Shown: positions 17,381 through 26,375, numbered from the stretch's first letter. The stretch: DNA of 64,000 nucleotides from Hyphomonadaceae bacterium JAD_PAG50586_4 (GCA_023242925.1 CP096134.1:2747501-2811500), one strand, 5' to 3'. A program made the numbers and translations. Notes: generated by a model from the letters alone, not told the origin.

Positions 17381-17440
17381 CGCCAACTCCATTCTGCACC
17401 TGATACGGCGCTGGGGCGGCGATGGATTAGAGGCGCGTTA

Positions 17441-17467
17441 GGCGCGAGGGGTGCGGCCCCTCGCGCC
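17441..17467. terminator. Strong hairpin between PepSY and DUF3833 genes
   Basis: GGCGCGAGGGG-TGCGG-CCCCTCGCGCC: perfect 11-bp stem with a 5-base loop, located after the leftward PepSY gene. No clear T run follows on the minus strand, so it may stabilise a 3' end or aid termination. Confidence 0.5.
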
Positions 17468-17554
17468 CGCGCCTAGCCGACGGATCAAAGATCGGCTGCG
17501 GCTGCAATGACGACGGCAGGCACGCGATCGTCACGGCACTTTCGGGTGCCTGGC

Positions 17555-17878
17555 TTAGCGGTTGCGGCCGCCGCGACGACGATCGTCGCCATAGCAATCG
17601 TCGTCGCTTTCGGTGCGGACGATCTCACCCGAGCGGCGGTCGAGATGCAGTTCGACGCAACGATTCTGATCGTTGAACGCCTTCACTTCGTAGAGCCCGT
17701 CATCGCGCTCGATCTCGACGACGCGAAAGCCTTGGCCTGACAGGCGGCTTTCGATTTGGCTCAGCGTGAGTTCAGGCTGGGTATTCGATGATTGCGCATA
17801 CGCCGGAACAGCGAACGCACCGACGAGCACCAAAGCGGCGGCGGCAGCTGCGATGCGTGAGCGGAAGGTGTTTTTCAT
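17555..17878 (-). CDS. Secreted PepSY-domain protein (leftward)
   Basis: 107 residues. A cleavable signal peptide (MKNTFRSRIAAAAAALVLVGAFAVPAYAQ) precedes a PepSY core: LTLSQIESRLSGQGFRVVEIE, then YEVKAFNDQNRCVELHLDRRSGEIV. Two cysteines (CVEL and DDCYGD) may form a disulfide. PepSY domains are thought to inhibit or sense proteases in the periplasm. The start has AGAGGGAAA upstream. It is divergent from a second PepSY gene that heads the two-component operon, so it is a plausible target of that system. Confidence 0.8.
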   Translation of the reverse strand: MKNTFRSRIAAAAAALVLVGAFAVPAYAQSSNTQPELTLSQIESRLSGQGFRVVEIERDDGLYEVKAFNDQNRCVELHLDRRSGEIVRTESDDDCYGDDRRRGGRNR

Positions 17879-18005
17879 GGTGTTTCCCTCTGGGTTGCGC
17901 CGCGGGAGGAGCGACGTCGCATCCCGTTTTGCATGAAGGCGCCTGACGCCAAGGCGCCGCCCGACGTCAGGCCAGTGTCAGGTTCATTGAGCTAAGAATA
18001 TCGTC

Positions 18006-18332
18006 ATGATGAAGCGTCTGCGCCCCGCCCTTCTCGCCCTGGCCGCCAGCCTTGCGTTCGCCTCGCCCGCTTTTGCGCACGGCGATCGCGGCCGCAGCGG
18101 CGACCATGACGACGCGCTGCGCGCCGTTGAAATGCGCCAAGCGCTTCCCCTCACGCGCATCATGAGCATCGCGCAAGAAGCCGTGCCTGGCGAAATCGTG
18201 GAAATCGAGCTTGATAACGAGGACGATCGCCTGATCTATGAGGTCAAGATTCTCGCCCGCAACGGCCGCGTCCGCGAGGTCGAGATCGACGCGCGCACGG
18301 GCGCGGTGTTGCAGGTCGAAGACGAGGATTAA
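18006..18332 (+). CDS. Secreted PepSY-domain protein in two-component operon
   Basis: 108 residues. The signal peptide ends at AFAHG. The mature domain is ALPLTRIMSIAQEAVPGEIV, then DDRLIYEVKILARNGRVREVEIDARTG, a single PepSY domain, with a His/Asp-rich start (HGDRGRSGDHDD) that could bind metal. Its stop shares one base with the response-regulator start (TAATG). The periplasmic PepSY protein is likely an input modulator for the sensor kinase. Confidence 0.85.
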   Translation: MMKRLRPALLALAASLAFASPAFAHGDRGRSGDHDDALRAVEMRQALPLTRIMSIAQEAVPGEIVEIELDNEDDRLIYEVKILARNGRVREVEIDARTGAVLQVEDED

Positions 18333-18991
18333 TGCGCGCGCTTTTGGTTGAGGACGACGACGACATCGCTGACGATGTCGCGCGCGCTTTGACTGGCGCC
18401 GGCTATCTCGTGGAGCGCGCCGCGGATGGCGAGACCGCTTGGTTCCTCGGCGACACCGAAGACTTTGCCGTCGTTATACTAGATCTCGGCTTGCCTGTGC
18501 TCGATGGCCTCTCCGTCTTGAAGCGCTGGCGTGCGGCGGAACGCACCACGCCGGTGCTGATCCTCTCGGCGCGCGGCGCATGGACCGAAAAGGTCGACGG
18601 CATCGAAGCCGGCGCCGACGATTACCTGGCCAAGCCCTTTGAGATTGGCGAACTCGTCGCGCGCGTGCGCGCGTTGACACGCCGTGCAGGCGGTCATGCA
18701 AGCTCTGTACTGACCATAGGCAAGCTGGCGCTCGATACGCGCCGTATGGCCGTGCTGGTGGATGGCATGCCGCAGAAAGTCTCGCCGCTTGAGTATCGCC
18801 TGCTCGATTACCTCGCGCACCAGCAAGGCCGCACCGTTTCGGCCGGCGAGTTGGCGGACCACTTGCACGGCGCGGACGGTGCAGCGGACGCCAATGCAAT
18901 CGAAGCTCTGGTCGCGCGTATTCGCCGCAAGATCGGCCGCGACGTGATCGAGACGCGTCGCGGCTTTGGCTATGTGCTGAGCGGCGCCTGA
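18332..18991 (+). CDS. OmpR/PhoP-family response regulator
   Basis: 219 residues. The receiver domain has the acidic pocket VEDDDD (6-11), phospho-acceptor Asp51 in VVILDLGLPVLDG and Lys101 in DDYLAKPFE. The C-terminal winged helix (SPLEYRLLDYLAHQQGRTVS to IRRKIGRDVIETRRGFGYVL) binds DNA. It overlaps both neighbours: TAATG with the PepSY gene and TGATG with the kinase. Probable targets include the divergent PepSY gene. Confidence 0.94.
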   Translation: MRALLVEDDDDIADDVARALTGAGYLVERAADGETAWFLGDTEDFAVVILDLGLPVLDGLSVLKRWRAAERTTPVLILSARGAWTEKVDGIEAGADDYLAKPFEIGELVARVRALTRRAGGHASSVLTIGKLALDTRRMAVLVDGMPQKVSPLEYRLLDYLAHQQGRTVSAGELADHLHGADGAADANAIEALVARIRRKIGRDVIETRRGFGYVLSGA

Positions 18992-20310
18992 TGCAACGCT
19001 CGCTGCGCGTCCGTCTGCTCATCGGCGGCGCGTTCGCCGTTTTTGTCGCGCTAGCCGTCGCGTGGGCGGCGATGAGTGTGCTGTTCGAGCGCCATTTGCA
19101 GCGCCAGGTCGCAGCGGATCTCACCGCGCGCGGCCTTGAAGTGATCGCCACACTCGGCCCGAACCTCGAGGGCGCCTTATCGGTGCTCTCCCCACCGAGC
19201 GACCCGCGCTTCGGCGCGCCGGCGAGCGGGCTTTATTGGCAAGTATATGGCGAAGGCGTGCTGCTACGCTCGCGCTCCTTGTGGGACGCCACGCTCGCCA
19301 CGCCCGGTCCGCCACGCGCGGATGAATGGACCAACGGCCAGATGGCAGGCCCGTACGAGCAGCGCCTTGTCTATGTGGAACGCGAAATCCGCCTCGATGC
19401 GCAAAGCGCGCCGCTAACGGTGTTGCTCGGCGCGGATTATCAGACGGTGCAAACCGCGCGTGAAGCATTTGCGCGCGAGCTTGGGCTCTTCCTGGTTTTG
19501 CTGTGGGCTGTGCTTTCGGCGGCGGCTTGGGTACAAGTCGAACTGGGCTTGCGCCCGCTGGAACATGTGCGCGCCGCACTTGGCGCATTGCGCAAACAGG
19601 CTTCCGCGCGCCTTTCCGAACGCGATTATCCGACGGAAGCGGCGCCGCTCGCTAACGCCATCAATGAATTGGCCGAAACGCGCGAGCGCGATCTCGAACA
19701 AGCCAAGCGCCGCGCCGCCGATCTCGCACACTCGCTCAAAACCCCTCTCGCCGCCCTCTCCGCGCAAAGCCGCCGCGCCCGCGAAGCCGGCGCGACTGAC
19801 GCAGCTGACGGCCTCGATCGCGCCATCGCCGCCGCCACACGCGCCGTCGAACGCGAGCTCGCCCGCACCCGCGCCGCCGCCACACTCGGCGCCAGCAGCA
19901 ATGCGCGCGTCATCATCACCCGCGTGCTGCAGGTAATCGAGCGCACCGAAGCCGGCCAGCGCATCCGCTTTGAGAACACCCTTAGCGATGCGCCTCTGCC
20001 CGTGAGCGACGACGTGCTGATGGAAATGACCGGTCCGCTGTTAGAGAACGCCACACGTTTTGCGGTGAGCCGCGTACGGGTCAGCGGCAATGGCGGCGCG
20101 CTAGTGATTGAAGACGACGGGCCGGGCCTGGATCCATCGCAAGCGCAAGCCATGCTGGAGCGCGGCAAGCGCCTCGACGAAAGCGGCCACGGCCTCGGCC
20201 TCTCCATCGCCAACGATCTCGCGCAAGCGACAGGCGCGCATCTAAGCCTTGATCGCTCGCCGGATTTGGGTGGGCTGCGCGTGGCTTTGCGCTGGCGCGC
20301 CGCGCCCTAA
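18991..20310 (+). CDS. Membrane sensor histidine kinase (PhoQ-like)
   Basis: 439 residues. Membrane helices lie at about 10-30 and 164-184, bracketing a 130-residue periplasmic sensor. The phosphorylated His247 is in ADLAHSLKTPLAALS, the PhoQ-type box where Lys replaces the usual Arg/Glu pattern. ATP-site motifs follow: LLENATRFAV, VIEDDGPGLDP and GHGLGLSIANDL. It is co-transcribed with the response regulator. PhoQ-type kinases sense divalent cations, antimicrobial peptides or envelope state; the ligand here cannot be read. Confidence 0.93.
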   Translation: MQRSLRVRLLIGGAFAVFVALAVAWAAMSVLFERHLQRQVAADLTARGLEVIATLGPNLEGALSVLSPPSDPRFGAPASGLYWQVYGEGVLLRSRSLWDATLATPGPPRADEWTNGQMAGPYEQRLVYVEREIRLDAQSAPLTVLLGADYQTVQTAREAFARELGLFLVLLWAVLSAAAWVQVELGLRPLEHVRAALGALRKQASARLSERDYPTEAAPLANAINELAETRERDLEQAKRRAADLAHSLKTPLAALSAQSRRAREAGATDAADGLDRAIAAATRAVERELARTRAAATLGASSNARVIITRVLQVIERTEAGQRIRFENTLSDAPLPVSDDVLMEMTGPLLENATRFAVSRVRVSGNGGALVIEDDGPGLDPSQAQAMLERGKRLDESGHGLGLSIANDLAQATGAHLSLDRSPDLGGLRVALRWRAAP

Positions 20311-20319
20311 AAATGCGAA

Positions 20320-20347
20320 GGGCGCGGAAGCCGAAGCCTCCGCGCCC
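20320..20347. terminator. Hairpin between sensor kinase and tandem peptide genes
   Basis: GGGCGCGGA (20320-20328) pairs perfectly with TCCGCGCCC (20339-20347). ATCCTTT follows on the plus strand and TTCGCATTTTT on the minus strand. It could end transcripts from both convergent sides. Confidence 0.6.
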
Positions 20348-20380
20348 ATCCTTTGACCGCCAAGTCAAATAGTTCAGCGC

Positions 20381-20473
20381 TTACGCGACGATCTGAGCGG
20401 CTTGGTTCAAGGTCGCCATCGCCATCGGGGCGAACACGGCGCAGGCGGCGATCAGGGCGTAAAACTTGGTCAT
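20381..20473 (-). CDS. Tandem micropeptide 1 (30 residues)
   Basis: The product is MTKFYALIAACAVFAPMAMA followed by TLNQAAQIVA. It has one hydrophobic helix and a C-terminal TLNQAAQIVA that is identical in the neighbouring micropeptide. The hydrophobic part ends in MAMA, resembling a signal peptidase site that would release a 10-residue peptide. The ribosome site is weak. The strong similarity to the next gene, with different codons, indicates that both are translated. Function unknown. Confidence 0.7.
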   Translation of the reverse strand: MTKFYALIAACAVFAPMAMATLNQAAQIVA

Positions 20474-20501
20474 CTGAGTGGCTCTCTAAATTCGGTTTGG
20501 A

Positions 20502-20597
20502 TTAAGCGACGATTTGCGCGGCTTGGTTCAGCGTGGCGTAGGCGAACGGCGCGAACGTGAGAGCGGCGATGATCAGGCTGTAGAACTTGGCGGTCAT
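20502..20597 (-). CDS. Tandem micropeptide 2 (31 residues)
   Basis: The product is MTAKFYSLIIAALTFAPFAY followed by ATLNQAAQIVA. A GGGAGAC ribosome site lies just upstream of ATG 20597. It shares the KFY start, hydrophobic core, FAP turn and TLNQAAQIVA tail with micropeptide 1, 28 bases downstream. Paired signal-peptide-like genes of this kind may yield secreted decapeptides or tiny membrane proteins. No known family recognised. Confidence 0.72.
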   Translation of the reverse strand: MTAKFYSLIIAALTFAPFAYATLNQAAQIVA

Positions 20598-20782
20598 TGG
20601 TCTGTCTCCCGGAAGCCCGTCGCTTCCATGAGTTGAAAGGTACTAGCCGGTTAGGCATGACGATGTGACTCTGGTCACACCCCGCGATCCGCCGCACGCA
20701 ACAGCCGATCCGCCGAAAAGCCATTGCCAAGGCCGACCCGCCCCCGCTTATGGCGGGGCGCAGATTCCAGGGACGCTTCGCC

Positions 20783-23371
20783 ATGAAATTCCGCCCATTC
20801 GCCTTCGTTGCGGCGCTGCTGCTGCTCGCGCCCGTAGCCGACGCCCAGACCAGCCAACGCCAATGGTTCGAGGGTGGGCCCAATCCGCTGCGCTACGAGA
20901 TCTCGGTCACGCCGAACGCGGAAGCGGCCACTTTCACCGGCGAAGCGCGGATCACGATTGAGGTGGCTGAACCCACGCAAACGGTGACGATGAATGCGCT
21001 TGGGCTCAGCGTGTCGCGCGCCACGATCGACAATGCCAACGCCAGCGTCGCCATCGACGAAGAGGCCCAAACGCTGACGCTCACCCCGCGCCGTGCGCTG
21101 CGCCCGGGCCGTCATACCGTCCAGATCAGCTATGGCGGCGTGATCCAGGACGACGCTTACGGCCTCTTCCGCGTCGAATACCAAGACGACGACCAAACCA
21201 AGCGCGCGCTTGCGACGCAATTTGAGCCAGGCGACGCGCGCCGCTTTGCGCCGATGTGGGATCAACCCAATCGCCGCGCCGTGTTCTCGCTCACGGTAAC
21301 GGCGCCCAGCGATCAAATGGTCGTTGGCAACATGCCAGCGGCGCAAACCACGCAGCTCCGCGGCGGCCTCACCCGCACGCGCTTTGCCGACACGCCATCA
21401 ATGCCGAGCTATCTGCTTTTCCTGGCTGTCGGCGATTTCGAACGCGTCACGCGCGATGTGGACGGCGTCGAGCTGGGCGTCGTCGTACGCCGCGGCGAAG
21501 GCCATCGCGCGCAAGAAGCGCTACGCGCGGGCGAACAATCGCTGCGCTATTTCACCGAGTATTTCGGCATTCGCTATCCGCTGCCGAAGCTCGACATGAT
21601 CGGCGTTCCCGGCGCCGGCGGCTTCGGCGCGATGGAGAATTGGGGCGCAATCCTCTATTTCGATCAATATTTGCTGACGGACGAAGGCTCGAGCGAGGCC
21701 GAGCGTCAAACCGTGTTCGGCTTTGTTGCGCACGAAATCGCGCACCAATGGTTCGGCAATCTCGTCACGATGATGTGGTGGGACGATCTGTGGCTCAACG
21801 AGGGCTTCGCTTCGTGGATGGCCGCAAAAGCCACTGAAGCGGTGCACCCCGATTGGAATCCGTGGCTGGCGCAGCTCACCGACGGCACCTCCACAGCCAT
21901 GGCAATCGACGCCCGCGCCGGCACACACCCCGTCGTACAAACCGTCAACACGCTCGATGAAGCCAACCTCGCCTTCGATACGATCACCTATGAAAAGGGC
22001 CTCGCCGTCATTCGCATGCTTGAGGCGTATGTGGGCGAAGAAGATTTCCGCACGGGCGTGCGCAATTATTTGAACAGCCGCCTCTACGGCAATGCGCGCA
22101 CGGAAGATTTGTGGACCGCCGTACAAGCCGCGTCCGGCCAGCCAGTGCTGGAGATTGCGCGCAGCTTCACGACACAGCCCGGCTTCCCGCTGGTGCGCGC
22201 CAACAGCCCCGATTGCGTGCACACGCGCGGAAACACGATTGGCTTGCGGCAAGAACGCTTTGCCGCGGATGAAACCGCGCGGACAAATGAACGCTGGACC
22301 CTACCCGTCGTCGTGCGTCGCCAAGCAGAAGAACGACGCGCCGTTTTCCCCGCATCCGAGCAAACAAGCATCGCTATGGGCACAGGCTGCAGCCCTTACC
22401 TCGTCAATGCCGGTCAGACGGGCTTTTTCCGCGTCCTCTACGATCAATCAAACCTCGCTGGCCTCACGCGGACTTTCGCGACGCTCGAGAGCGCCGATCA
22501 ACTCGGTTTGCTGCTGGATTATTGGGCCTTCGGACGTAGTGGCGATGCGCCATTCTCCGCCTATCTCAACCTGGTCGAAGCGATCCCGGCCGATGCCGAT
22601 CCGCTGATCGTGATGGACACGGCCTCGTCGATGACCACGCTTGCGGGCTACGCGGCGGATCGACCGAGCGAGGCGGCCGTGCGCGCCAACGGCGTGCGCG
22701 TGCTGCGCCCGTTCATGGAGCGCGCAGCTTGGGAGAGCCAGCCGGGCGATCTCTCGAACGCGATCCGCGCCCGCGCCACCTTGATCGACACGCTCGGCTC
22801 GCTCGGCGATGCGCAAGTGATCGCCGAAGCGCGCCGCCGCGTGCGCTCAGGCGAGGCCCTGCCGGCCGGCATCCGCACCGCGACCCTCAGCGTGTTCGCG
22901 GCAAACGCCAACGAGGCCGATTACAATCTGCTGCTCGGCCAAGCGCGCGCGGCGACGGATTTCGTCGAGCAACGCCGCCAATGGCTGCTCCTCGCCAGCG
23001 CCGAAGACGCCGCACTCGCACGCCGCACGCTGCAAATGACGCTGGGCGATGAAATCCCGCGCCAGATCCGCACGCAAGTTATCGCCAGAGTGGCCGGCGC
23101 GCATCCGCGTATGGCCTGGGATTTCCTGGTCGCCAATCGTGCCGCGGTCGAGGAATACCTCGACCAGCTCACGCGCCTCGAATTCCCCACCAACATCGCA
23201 GCGATCAGCTCCGACCCCGCGATGGTGAATGAGCTTGAGCGCTACGCTGCAAACTTCCCCGAAGGCGCGCGCCCCACTGTCGCCGCCGCGCAAGCGCAAA
23301 TCCGCCTGCGCGCGCAAACCATCGCCGAGCGTATGCCGGTGGTGGAAACGTGGATCGCGGCGCGACGCTAA
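20783..23371 (+). CDS. M1 family zinc aminopeptidase, secreted
   Basis: 862 residues from ATG 20783, which gives signal peptide MKFRPFAFVAALLLLAPVADA. The exopeptidase motif GAMENWG is at 282-288. The zinc site HEIAHQWFGN starts at His317, with Glu340 in WLNEGFASW as third ligand. The C-terminal ERAP1-like helical domain is present. It removes N-terminal residues from peptides, here probably in the periplasm. A palindromic repeat follows the stop directly. Confidence 0.94.
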   Translation: MKFRPFAFVAALLLLAPVADAQTSQRQWFEGGPNPLRYEISVTPNAEAATFTGEARITIEVAEPTQTVTMNALGLSVSRATIDNANASVAIDEEAQTLTLTPRRALRPGRHTVQISYGGVIQDDAYGLFRVEYQDDDQTKRALATQFEPGDARRFAPMWDQPNRRAVFSLTVTAPSDQMVVGNMPAAQTTQLRGGLTRTRFADTPSMPSYLLFLAVGDFERVTRDVDGVELGVVVRRGEGHRAQEALRAGEQSLRYFTEYFGIRYPLPKLDMIGVPGAGGFGAMENWGAILYFDQYLLTDEGSSEAERQTVFGFVAHEIAHQWFGNLVTMMWWDDLWLNEGFASWMAAKATEAVHPDWNPWLAQLTDGTSTAMAIDARAGTHPVVQTVNTLDEANLAFDTITYEKGLAVIRMLEAYVGEEDFRTGVRNYLNSRLYGNARTEDLWTAVQAASGQPVLEIARSFTTQPGFPLVRANSPDCVHTRGNTIGLRQERFAADETARTNERWTLPVVVRRQAEERRAVFPASEQTSIAMGTGCSPYLVNAGQTGFFRVLYDQSNLAGLTRTFATLESADQLGLLLDYWAFGRSGDAPFSAYLNLVEAIPADADPLIVMDTASSMTTLAGYAADRPSEAAVRANGVRVLRPFMERAAWESQPGDLSNAIRARATLIDTLGSLGDAQVIAEARRRVRSGEALPAGIRTATLSVFAANANEADYNLLLGQARAATDFVEQRRQWLLLASAEDAALARRTLQMTLGDEIPRQIRTQVIARVAGAHPRMAWDFLVANRAAVEEYLDQLTRLEFPTNIAAISSDPAMVNELERYAANFPEGARPTVAAAQAQIRLRAQTIAERMPVVETWIAARR

Positions 23372-23448
23372 TTGGAGCGCGGGTCTTCAGATCTGCGCTT
23401 TGTGCTCATGGGTTAGGCATGACGCGGGCCTAAAGACCCGCGCTCCAA
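23372..23448. repeat. Post-stop inverted repeat R1, copy 1
   Basis: TTGGAGCGCGGGTCTT (23372-23387) and AAGACCCGCGCTCCAA (23433-23448) are perfect 16-base arms around a 45-base spacer. It fills the whole gap between the convergent M1 peptidase and enoyl-CoA hydratase genes. Related copies follow stops at 49342, 57949 and 62814. Confidence 0.8.
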
Positions 23449-24192
23449 CTATTTGCGACCGAGGAATGCGGCAAACGCCGCCGCCGCTTCGGGCGATTTG
23501 AGACGTTCGCCGAATATCTCGCCTTCTTGCAGCATGCGCGTGATCAGCGTTTCCGGATCGCGCATCAGGCCCTTGGTGAGCTTCAGCGCTTCGGCGGGCT
23601 TGTTGGCGAGCGCATGCGCGGCGGCGCGAGCACGCGGCTCAATTTCAGCGGCCGGCAGCGCCGCGTTGGCGACGCCCCATGCTGCTGCATCCTTGCCGAA
23701 TAGCGGCTCATTGGCGCCGAGCAGCGCGAACGCGCGCACGTAACCCAAGCGCGCAACAATCGTGAGGCTCGATGCGTTCTCCGGCACCAGACCCAGATCG
23801 ATAAAGGGCGTCGTGAGCTTTGCGGTCTCAGCAATGTAAACCAGGTCGCAGTGAAACAGCATCGTCGTCCCAACGCCGACGCCATTGCCCTGAACCGCCG
23901 CCACGATCGGCTTCTTCGCCTTGATCATCACGTCAAGAAAGCGCCCCACCTCGCGCGGCCCGCTAAACGCGCCGGACGATTGCGACGCGAAATCCATGAG
24001 ATCGTTGCCGGCGGAGAAGAAATCGCCTTCGGCCGTAAACAGCACGACGCGGATATCGTCGCTCTGCTCAGCCTCGGTAATCGCGTCGGCCATGACGCCA
24101 TACATGGAATTGGTGATGGCGTTCTTCTTGGCTGGGCGGTTGAAGCGGATTTCCTGCACCGCGCCGTCACGTTTCACCAGGATGTCACTCAC
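23449..24192 (-). CDS. Enoyl-CoA hydratase/isomerase family protein
   Basis: 247 residues from GTG 24192, which overlaps the marR stop (GTGA). Crotonase fold: VQEIRFNRPAKKNAITNSM, the oxyanion-hole stretch FTAEGDFFSAGNDL, KPIVAAVQGNGVGVGTTM and LVPENASSLTIVAR. The Asn in SAGND and the Glu in PENAS are at crotonase catalytic positions. It may act in fatty acid or aromatic acid breakdown. Control by the adjacent MarR protein is likely. The open frame continues upstream but only as a marR shadow. Confidence 0.88.
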   Translation of the reverse strand: MSDILVKRDGAVQEIRFNRPAKKNAITNSMYGVMADAITEAEQSDDIRVVLFTAEGDFFSAGNDLMDFASQSSGAFSGPREVGRFLDVMIKAKKPIVAAVQGNGVGVGTTMLFHCDLVYIAETAKLTTPFIDLGLVPENASSLTIVARLGYVRAFALLGANEPLFGKDAAAWGVANAALPAAEIEPRARAAAHALANKPAEALKLTKGLMRDPETLITRMLQEGEIFGERLKSPEAAAAFAAFLGRK

Positions 24193-24623
24193 GGGCTTCC
24201 CTCCTTCAAATCGATCATGTGTTGCAGCCAGCGGGCGACGATCGCCTGCTCTTCGCTGCTGAAGCCGCGCGCTGCAGCGCAATTCATGCGTTGCGCCCGC
24301 TCGACCGCCTTGGCGCGCAATGCCCGGCCGCGCGTCGTCAGCGTGAGCAACACGGCGCGGCGGTCGTTGGGGTCGGTTTCGCGTTCGATGAGCCCGGCTT
24401 GTTCCAAGCGTTGCACCAGAACCGACGCTGCGCTCTGCGCCAGCCCCAAGCCTTCGCTCACGGCATTCACGCTCGCCCCGCCCTCGTTCGGAATGAGAAA
24501 CAGCACGCCCGATTGCGCCGAAGTGAGGCCGATATCGGCCAAGCCGGCGTCGGCCACGTTCTGCGCCGCGCGCGCCGCGCGGGTCAGTAAATGCAAAAAA
24601 CGGGGTGCACGAGCCTTGCTCAT
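24189..24623 (-). CDS. MarR family transcriptional regulator
   Basis: 144 residues with the MarR winged helix: LTSAQSGVLFLIPNEGGASV, then LGLAQSAASVLVQRLEQAGLI and the wing TDPNDRRAVLLTLTTRG. It is translationally coupled to the enoyl-CoA hydratase (GTGA overlap) and probably represses its own operon in response to an acyl or aromatic ligand. The ATG at 24623 sits inside a terminator hairpin (24598-24634), so a later start, e.g. TTG 24596, should be considered. Confidence 0.87.
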   Translation of the reverse strand: MSKARAPRFLHLLTRAARAAQNVADAGLADIGLTSAQSGVLFLIPNEGGASVNAVSEGLGLAQSAASVLVQRLEQAGLIERETDPNDRRAVLLTLTTRGRALRAKAVERAQRMNCAAARGFSSEEQAIVARWLQHMIDLKEGSP

Positions 24624-24634
24624 GCACCCCGTTT
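24595..24634 (-). terminator. Intrinsic terminator of the ABC transporter operon, overlapping marR start
   Basis: On the minus strand AAACGGGGTGCA pairs with TGCACCCCGTTT (24598-24609 and 24623-24634), with an inner GAGC/GCTC stem, and six T end at 24595. It lies about 57 bases past the ABC permease stop and covers codons 1-10 of marR. Confidence 0.8.
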
Positions 24635-24652
24635 AGTCTGGCCTGATTACAT

Positions 24653-24669
24653 CGTCAACGATGCATCGT
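24653..24669 (-). promoter_or_regulatory. Possible -35 and palindromic operator before marR
   Basis: On the minus strand TTGACG (24653-24658) is a possible -35, next to the perfect 12-bp palindrome ACGATGCATCGT (24658-24669). A TAAACG lies 17 bases further on. The palindrome could be a MarR operator. The terminator in the same stretch makes the promoter reading uncertain. Confidence 0.4.
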
Positions 24670-24690
24670 ATGCGATATATTTCCGTGAGG

Positions 24691-25452
24691 TCAATTCTTG
24701 AGCCTGTAGCCGGTCTTGAATATCCACCAGACGGCGCTGAAACATGCGACCAAAAACACGCTGATCGCCAGTAGGCTCAAGCCAATATCGACATCGGACA
24801 CGCCGAAGAAGCTCCAACGGAAGCCGCTGATCAGATAGACGACCGGATTGAACAGCGCGATCTTCTGCCAAAGCTCCGGCAGCATATTGATCGAATAGAA
24901 CGTGCCGCCCAGAAACGTCAGCGGCGTGATAATCAGCATCGGCACGATCTGTAGCTTCTCAAAGCCATCAGCGATCACGCCGAGAATAAAGCCGAATAGA
25001 CAGAACGAGAGCGACGTCAGCACCAAGAAGAGCAACATCATCGCTGGGTTCTGCACCTCGTACGCCACGAAGAGCCGCGCTGTGGCCAAGATCACCAAGC
25101 CGATGATGATCGATTTCGTCGCCGCCGCGCCCACATAGCCCATCACGGCCTCCAGCGCGGACACCGGCGCGGAAAGCAATTCGTAAATCGTGCCAGCCCA
25201 GCGCGGCATATAGATGCCGAACGAAGCGTTGGAGACGCTTTCGGTCAGGATCGAGAGCATGATCAAGCCCGGCACAATGAACGCGCCGTACGAGATGCCG
25301 TCGATCGACATCATGCGCGAGCCAATGGCCGAGCCGAAAACGATAAAATAGAGCGAGGTCGAAAGCACAGGCGAGAACAAGCTCTGCCCGATGGTCCGAA
25401 ACCAGCGCGCCATTTCGAAACGATAGATCGCTTGAACACCGTGGAAATTCAT
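24691..25452 (-). CDS. ABC-2 type transporter permease
   Basis: 253 residues with six membrane helices, starting [20 protein letters not shown]. The ABC-2 region is [20 protein letters not shown], with [20 protein letters not shown] near the last helices. It overlaps the ATPase gene stop by 4 bases, so the two form an exporter. The family includes drug, lipid and polysaccharide exporters; the closest general match is to the YadG/YadH type. Substrate unknown. Confidence 0.9.
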   Translation of the reverse strand: MNFHGVQAIYRFEMARWFRTIGQSLFSPVLSTSLYFIVFGSAIGSRMMSIDGISYGAFIVPGLIMLSILTESVSNASFGIYMPRWAGTIYELLSAPVSALEAVMGYVGAAATKSIIIGLVILATARLFVAYEVQNPAMMLLFLVLTSLSFCLFGFILGVIADGFEKLQIVPMLIITPLTFLGGTFYSINMLPELWQKIALFNPVVYLISGFRWSFFGVSDVDIGLSLLAISVFLVACFSAVWWIFKTGYRLKN

Positions 25453-26375
25453 CGGTTATGCACCAGGCTCACGAAGATATCCTCAAGCGAGGATTGTTCG
25501 GTGTGAAGGTCTTTGAAGTCGACGCCGAGTTCGCTCAAGCGGCGCAGCAGGCTCGGAATGCCGGTGTCCTCGGCGTTTGCGTCGAACGAATAAATGAGCT
25601 GCCGACCTTCGCTGGCGAGTTCGACGCGATAGCCGTTCAAACCCTCCGGCACAGCGGCCAGCGGCGCTTGCAGATCCAGCGTGAGCTGCTTTTTGCCGAG
25701 CTTGCGCATCAGCGCGTCTTTCTGCTCGACCAGGATCAACTCGCCCTTGGAGATCACGCCGACGCGATCGGCCATTTCCTCGGCTTCTTCGATATAATGC
25801 GTGGTGAGAATAATGGTGACGCCGTTGTCACGCAGAGCGCGCACCATTTCCCACATATCGCGCCTGAGTTCGACATCGACGCCGGCACTGGGCTCGTCGA
25901 GGAACAAAATCTTCGGCTCGTGCGAGAGCGCCTTAGCGATCATCACCCGGCGCTTCATGCCGCCGGAGAGTTCCATGATCTTGGAATTGCGTTTGTCCCA
26001 CAGCGAGAGATCGCGCAGCACCTTCTCGATGTATGCCGGGTTCGGCGCAAATCCGAACAGCCCGCGGCTGAAGCTCACCGTGTCGATGACCTTCTCGAAC
26101 GCGTCCGTATGCAATTCCTGCGGCACCAGGCCAATCTTTTTCCGCGCCGGCTTGAAATCGCGCACGATGTCGTGCCCGTCGGCGATGATCACGCCGCTCG
26201 ACGGATTGACGATGCCGCAAATGATCGAGATCAGCGTCGTCTTGCCAGCGCCATTCGGTCCAAGCAGCGCAAAAATCTCGCCCTTCTCGATTTCCAGATT
26301 GATCGGCTTTAGGGCCTGCAAGCCAGACTTATAGGTCTTGCTCACATCCCGGATGGATATGATGGACTCAGCCAT
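25449..26375 (-). CDS. ABC transporter ATP-binding protein
   Basis: 308 residues from ATG 26375, with GGGGAGAGG upstream; the frame is open further back but without family signal. Walker A is GPNGAGKTT at 39-47, the signature [12 protein letters not shown], and Walker [13 protein letters not shown], then the switch His in [15 protein letters not shown]. The C-terminal ~80 residues are the usual accessory domain of ABC-2 exporters. First gene of a two-gene operon with the permease. Divergent from the exonuclease gene. Confidence 0.93.
   Translation of the reverse strand: MAESIISIRDVSKTYKSGLQALKPINLEIEKGEIFALLGPNGAGKTTLISIICGIVNPSSGVIIADGHDIVRDFKPARKKIGLVPQELHTDAFEKVIDTVSFSRGLFGFAPNPAYIEKVLRDLSLWDKRNSKIMELSGGMKRRVMIAKALSHEPKILFLDEPSAGVDVELRRDMWEMVRALRDNGVTIILTTHYIEEAEEMADRVGVISKGELILVEQKDALMRKLGKKQLTLDLQAPLAAVPEGLNGYRVELASEGRQLIYSFDANAEDTGIPSLLRRLSELGVDFKDLHTEQSSLEDIFVSLVHNR

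Noticed and set aside
24630..24658. Leaderless promoter (TTGACG-17-TAAACG) placing the transcript start at the marR ATG
   Set aside because: It overlaps the terminator hairpin and the -10 is poor; kept only as a tentative operator/-35 note.
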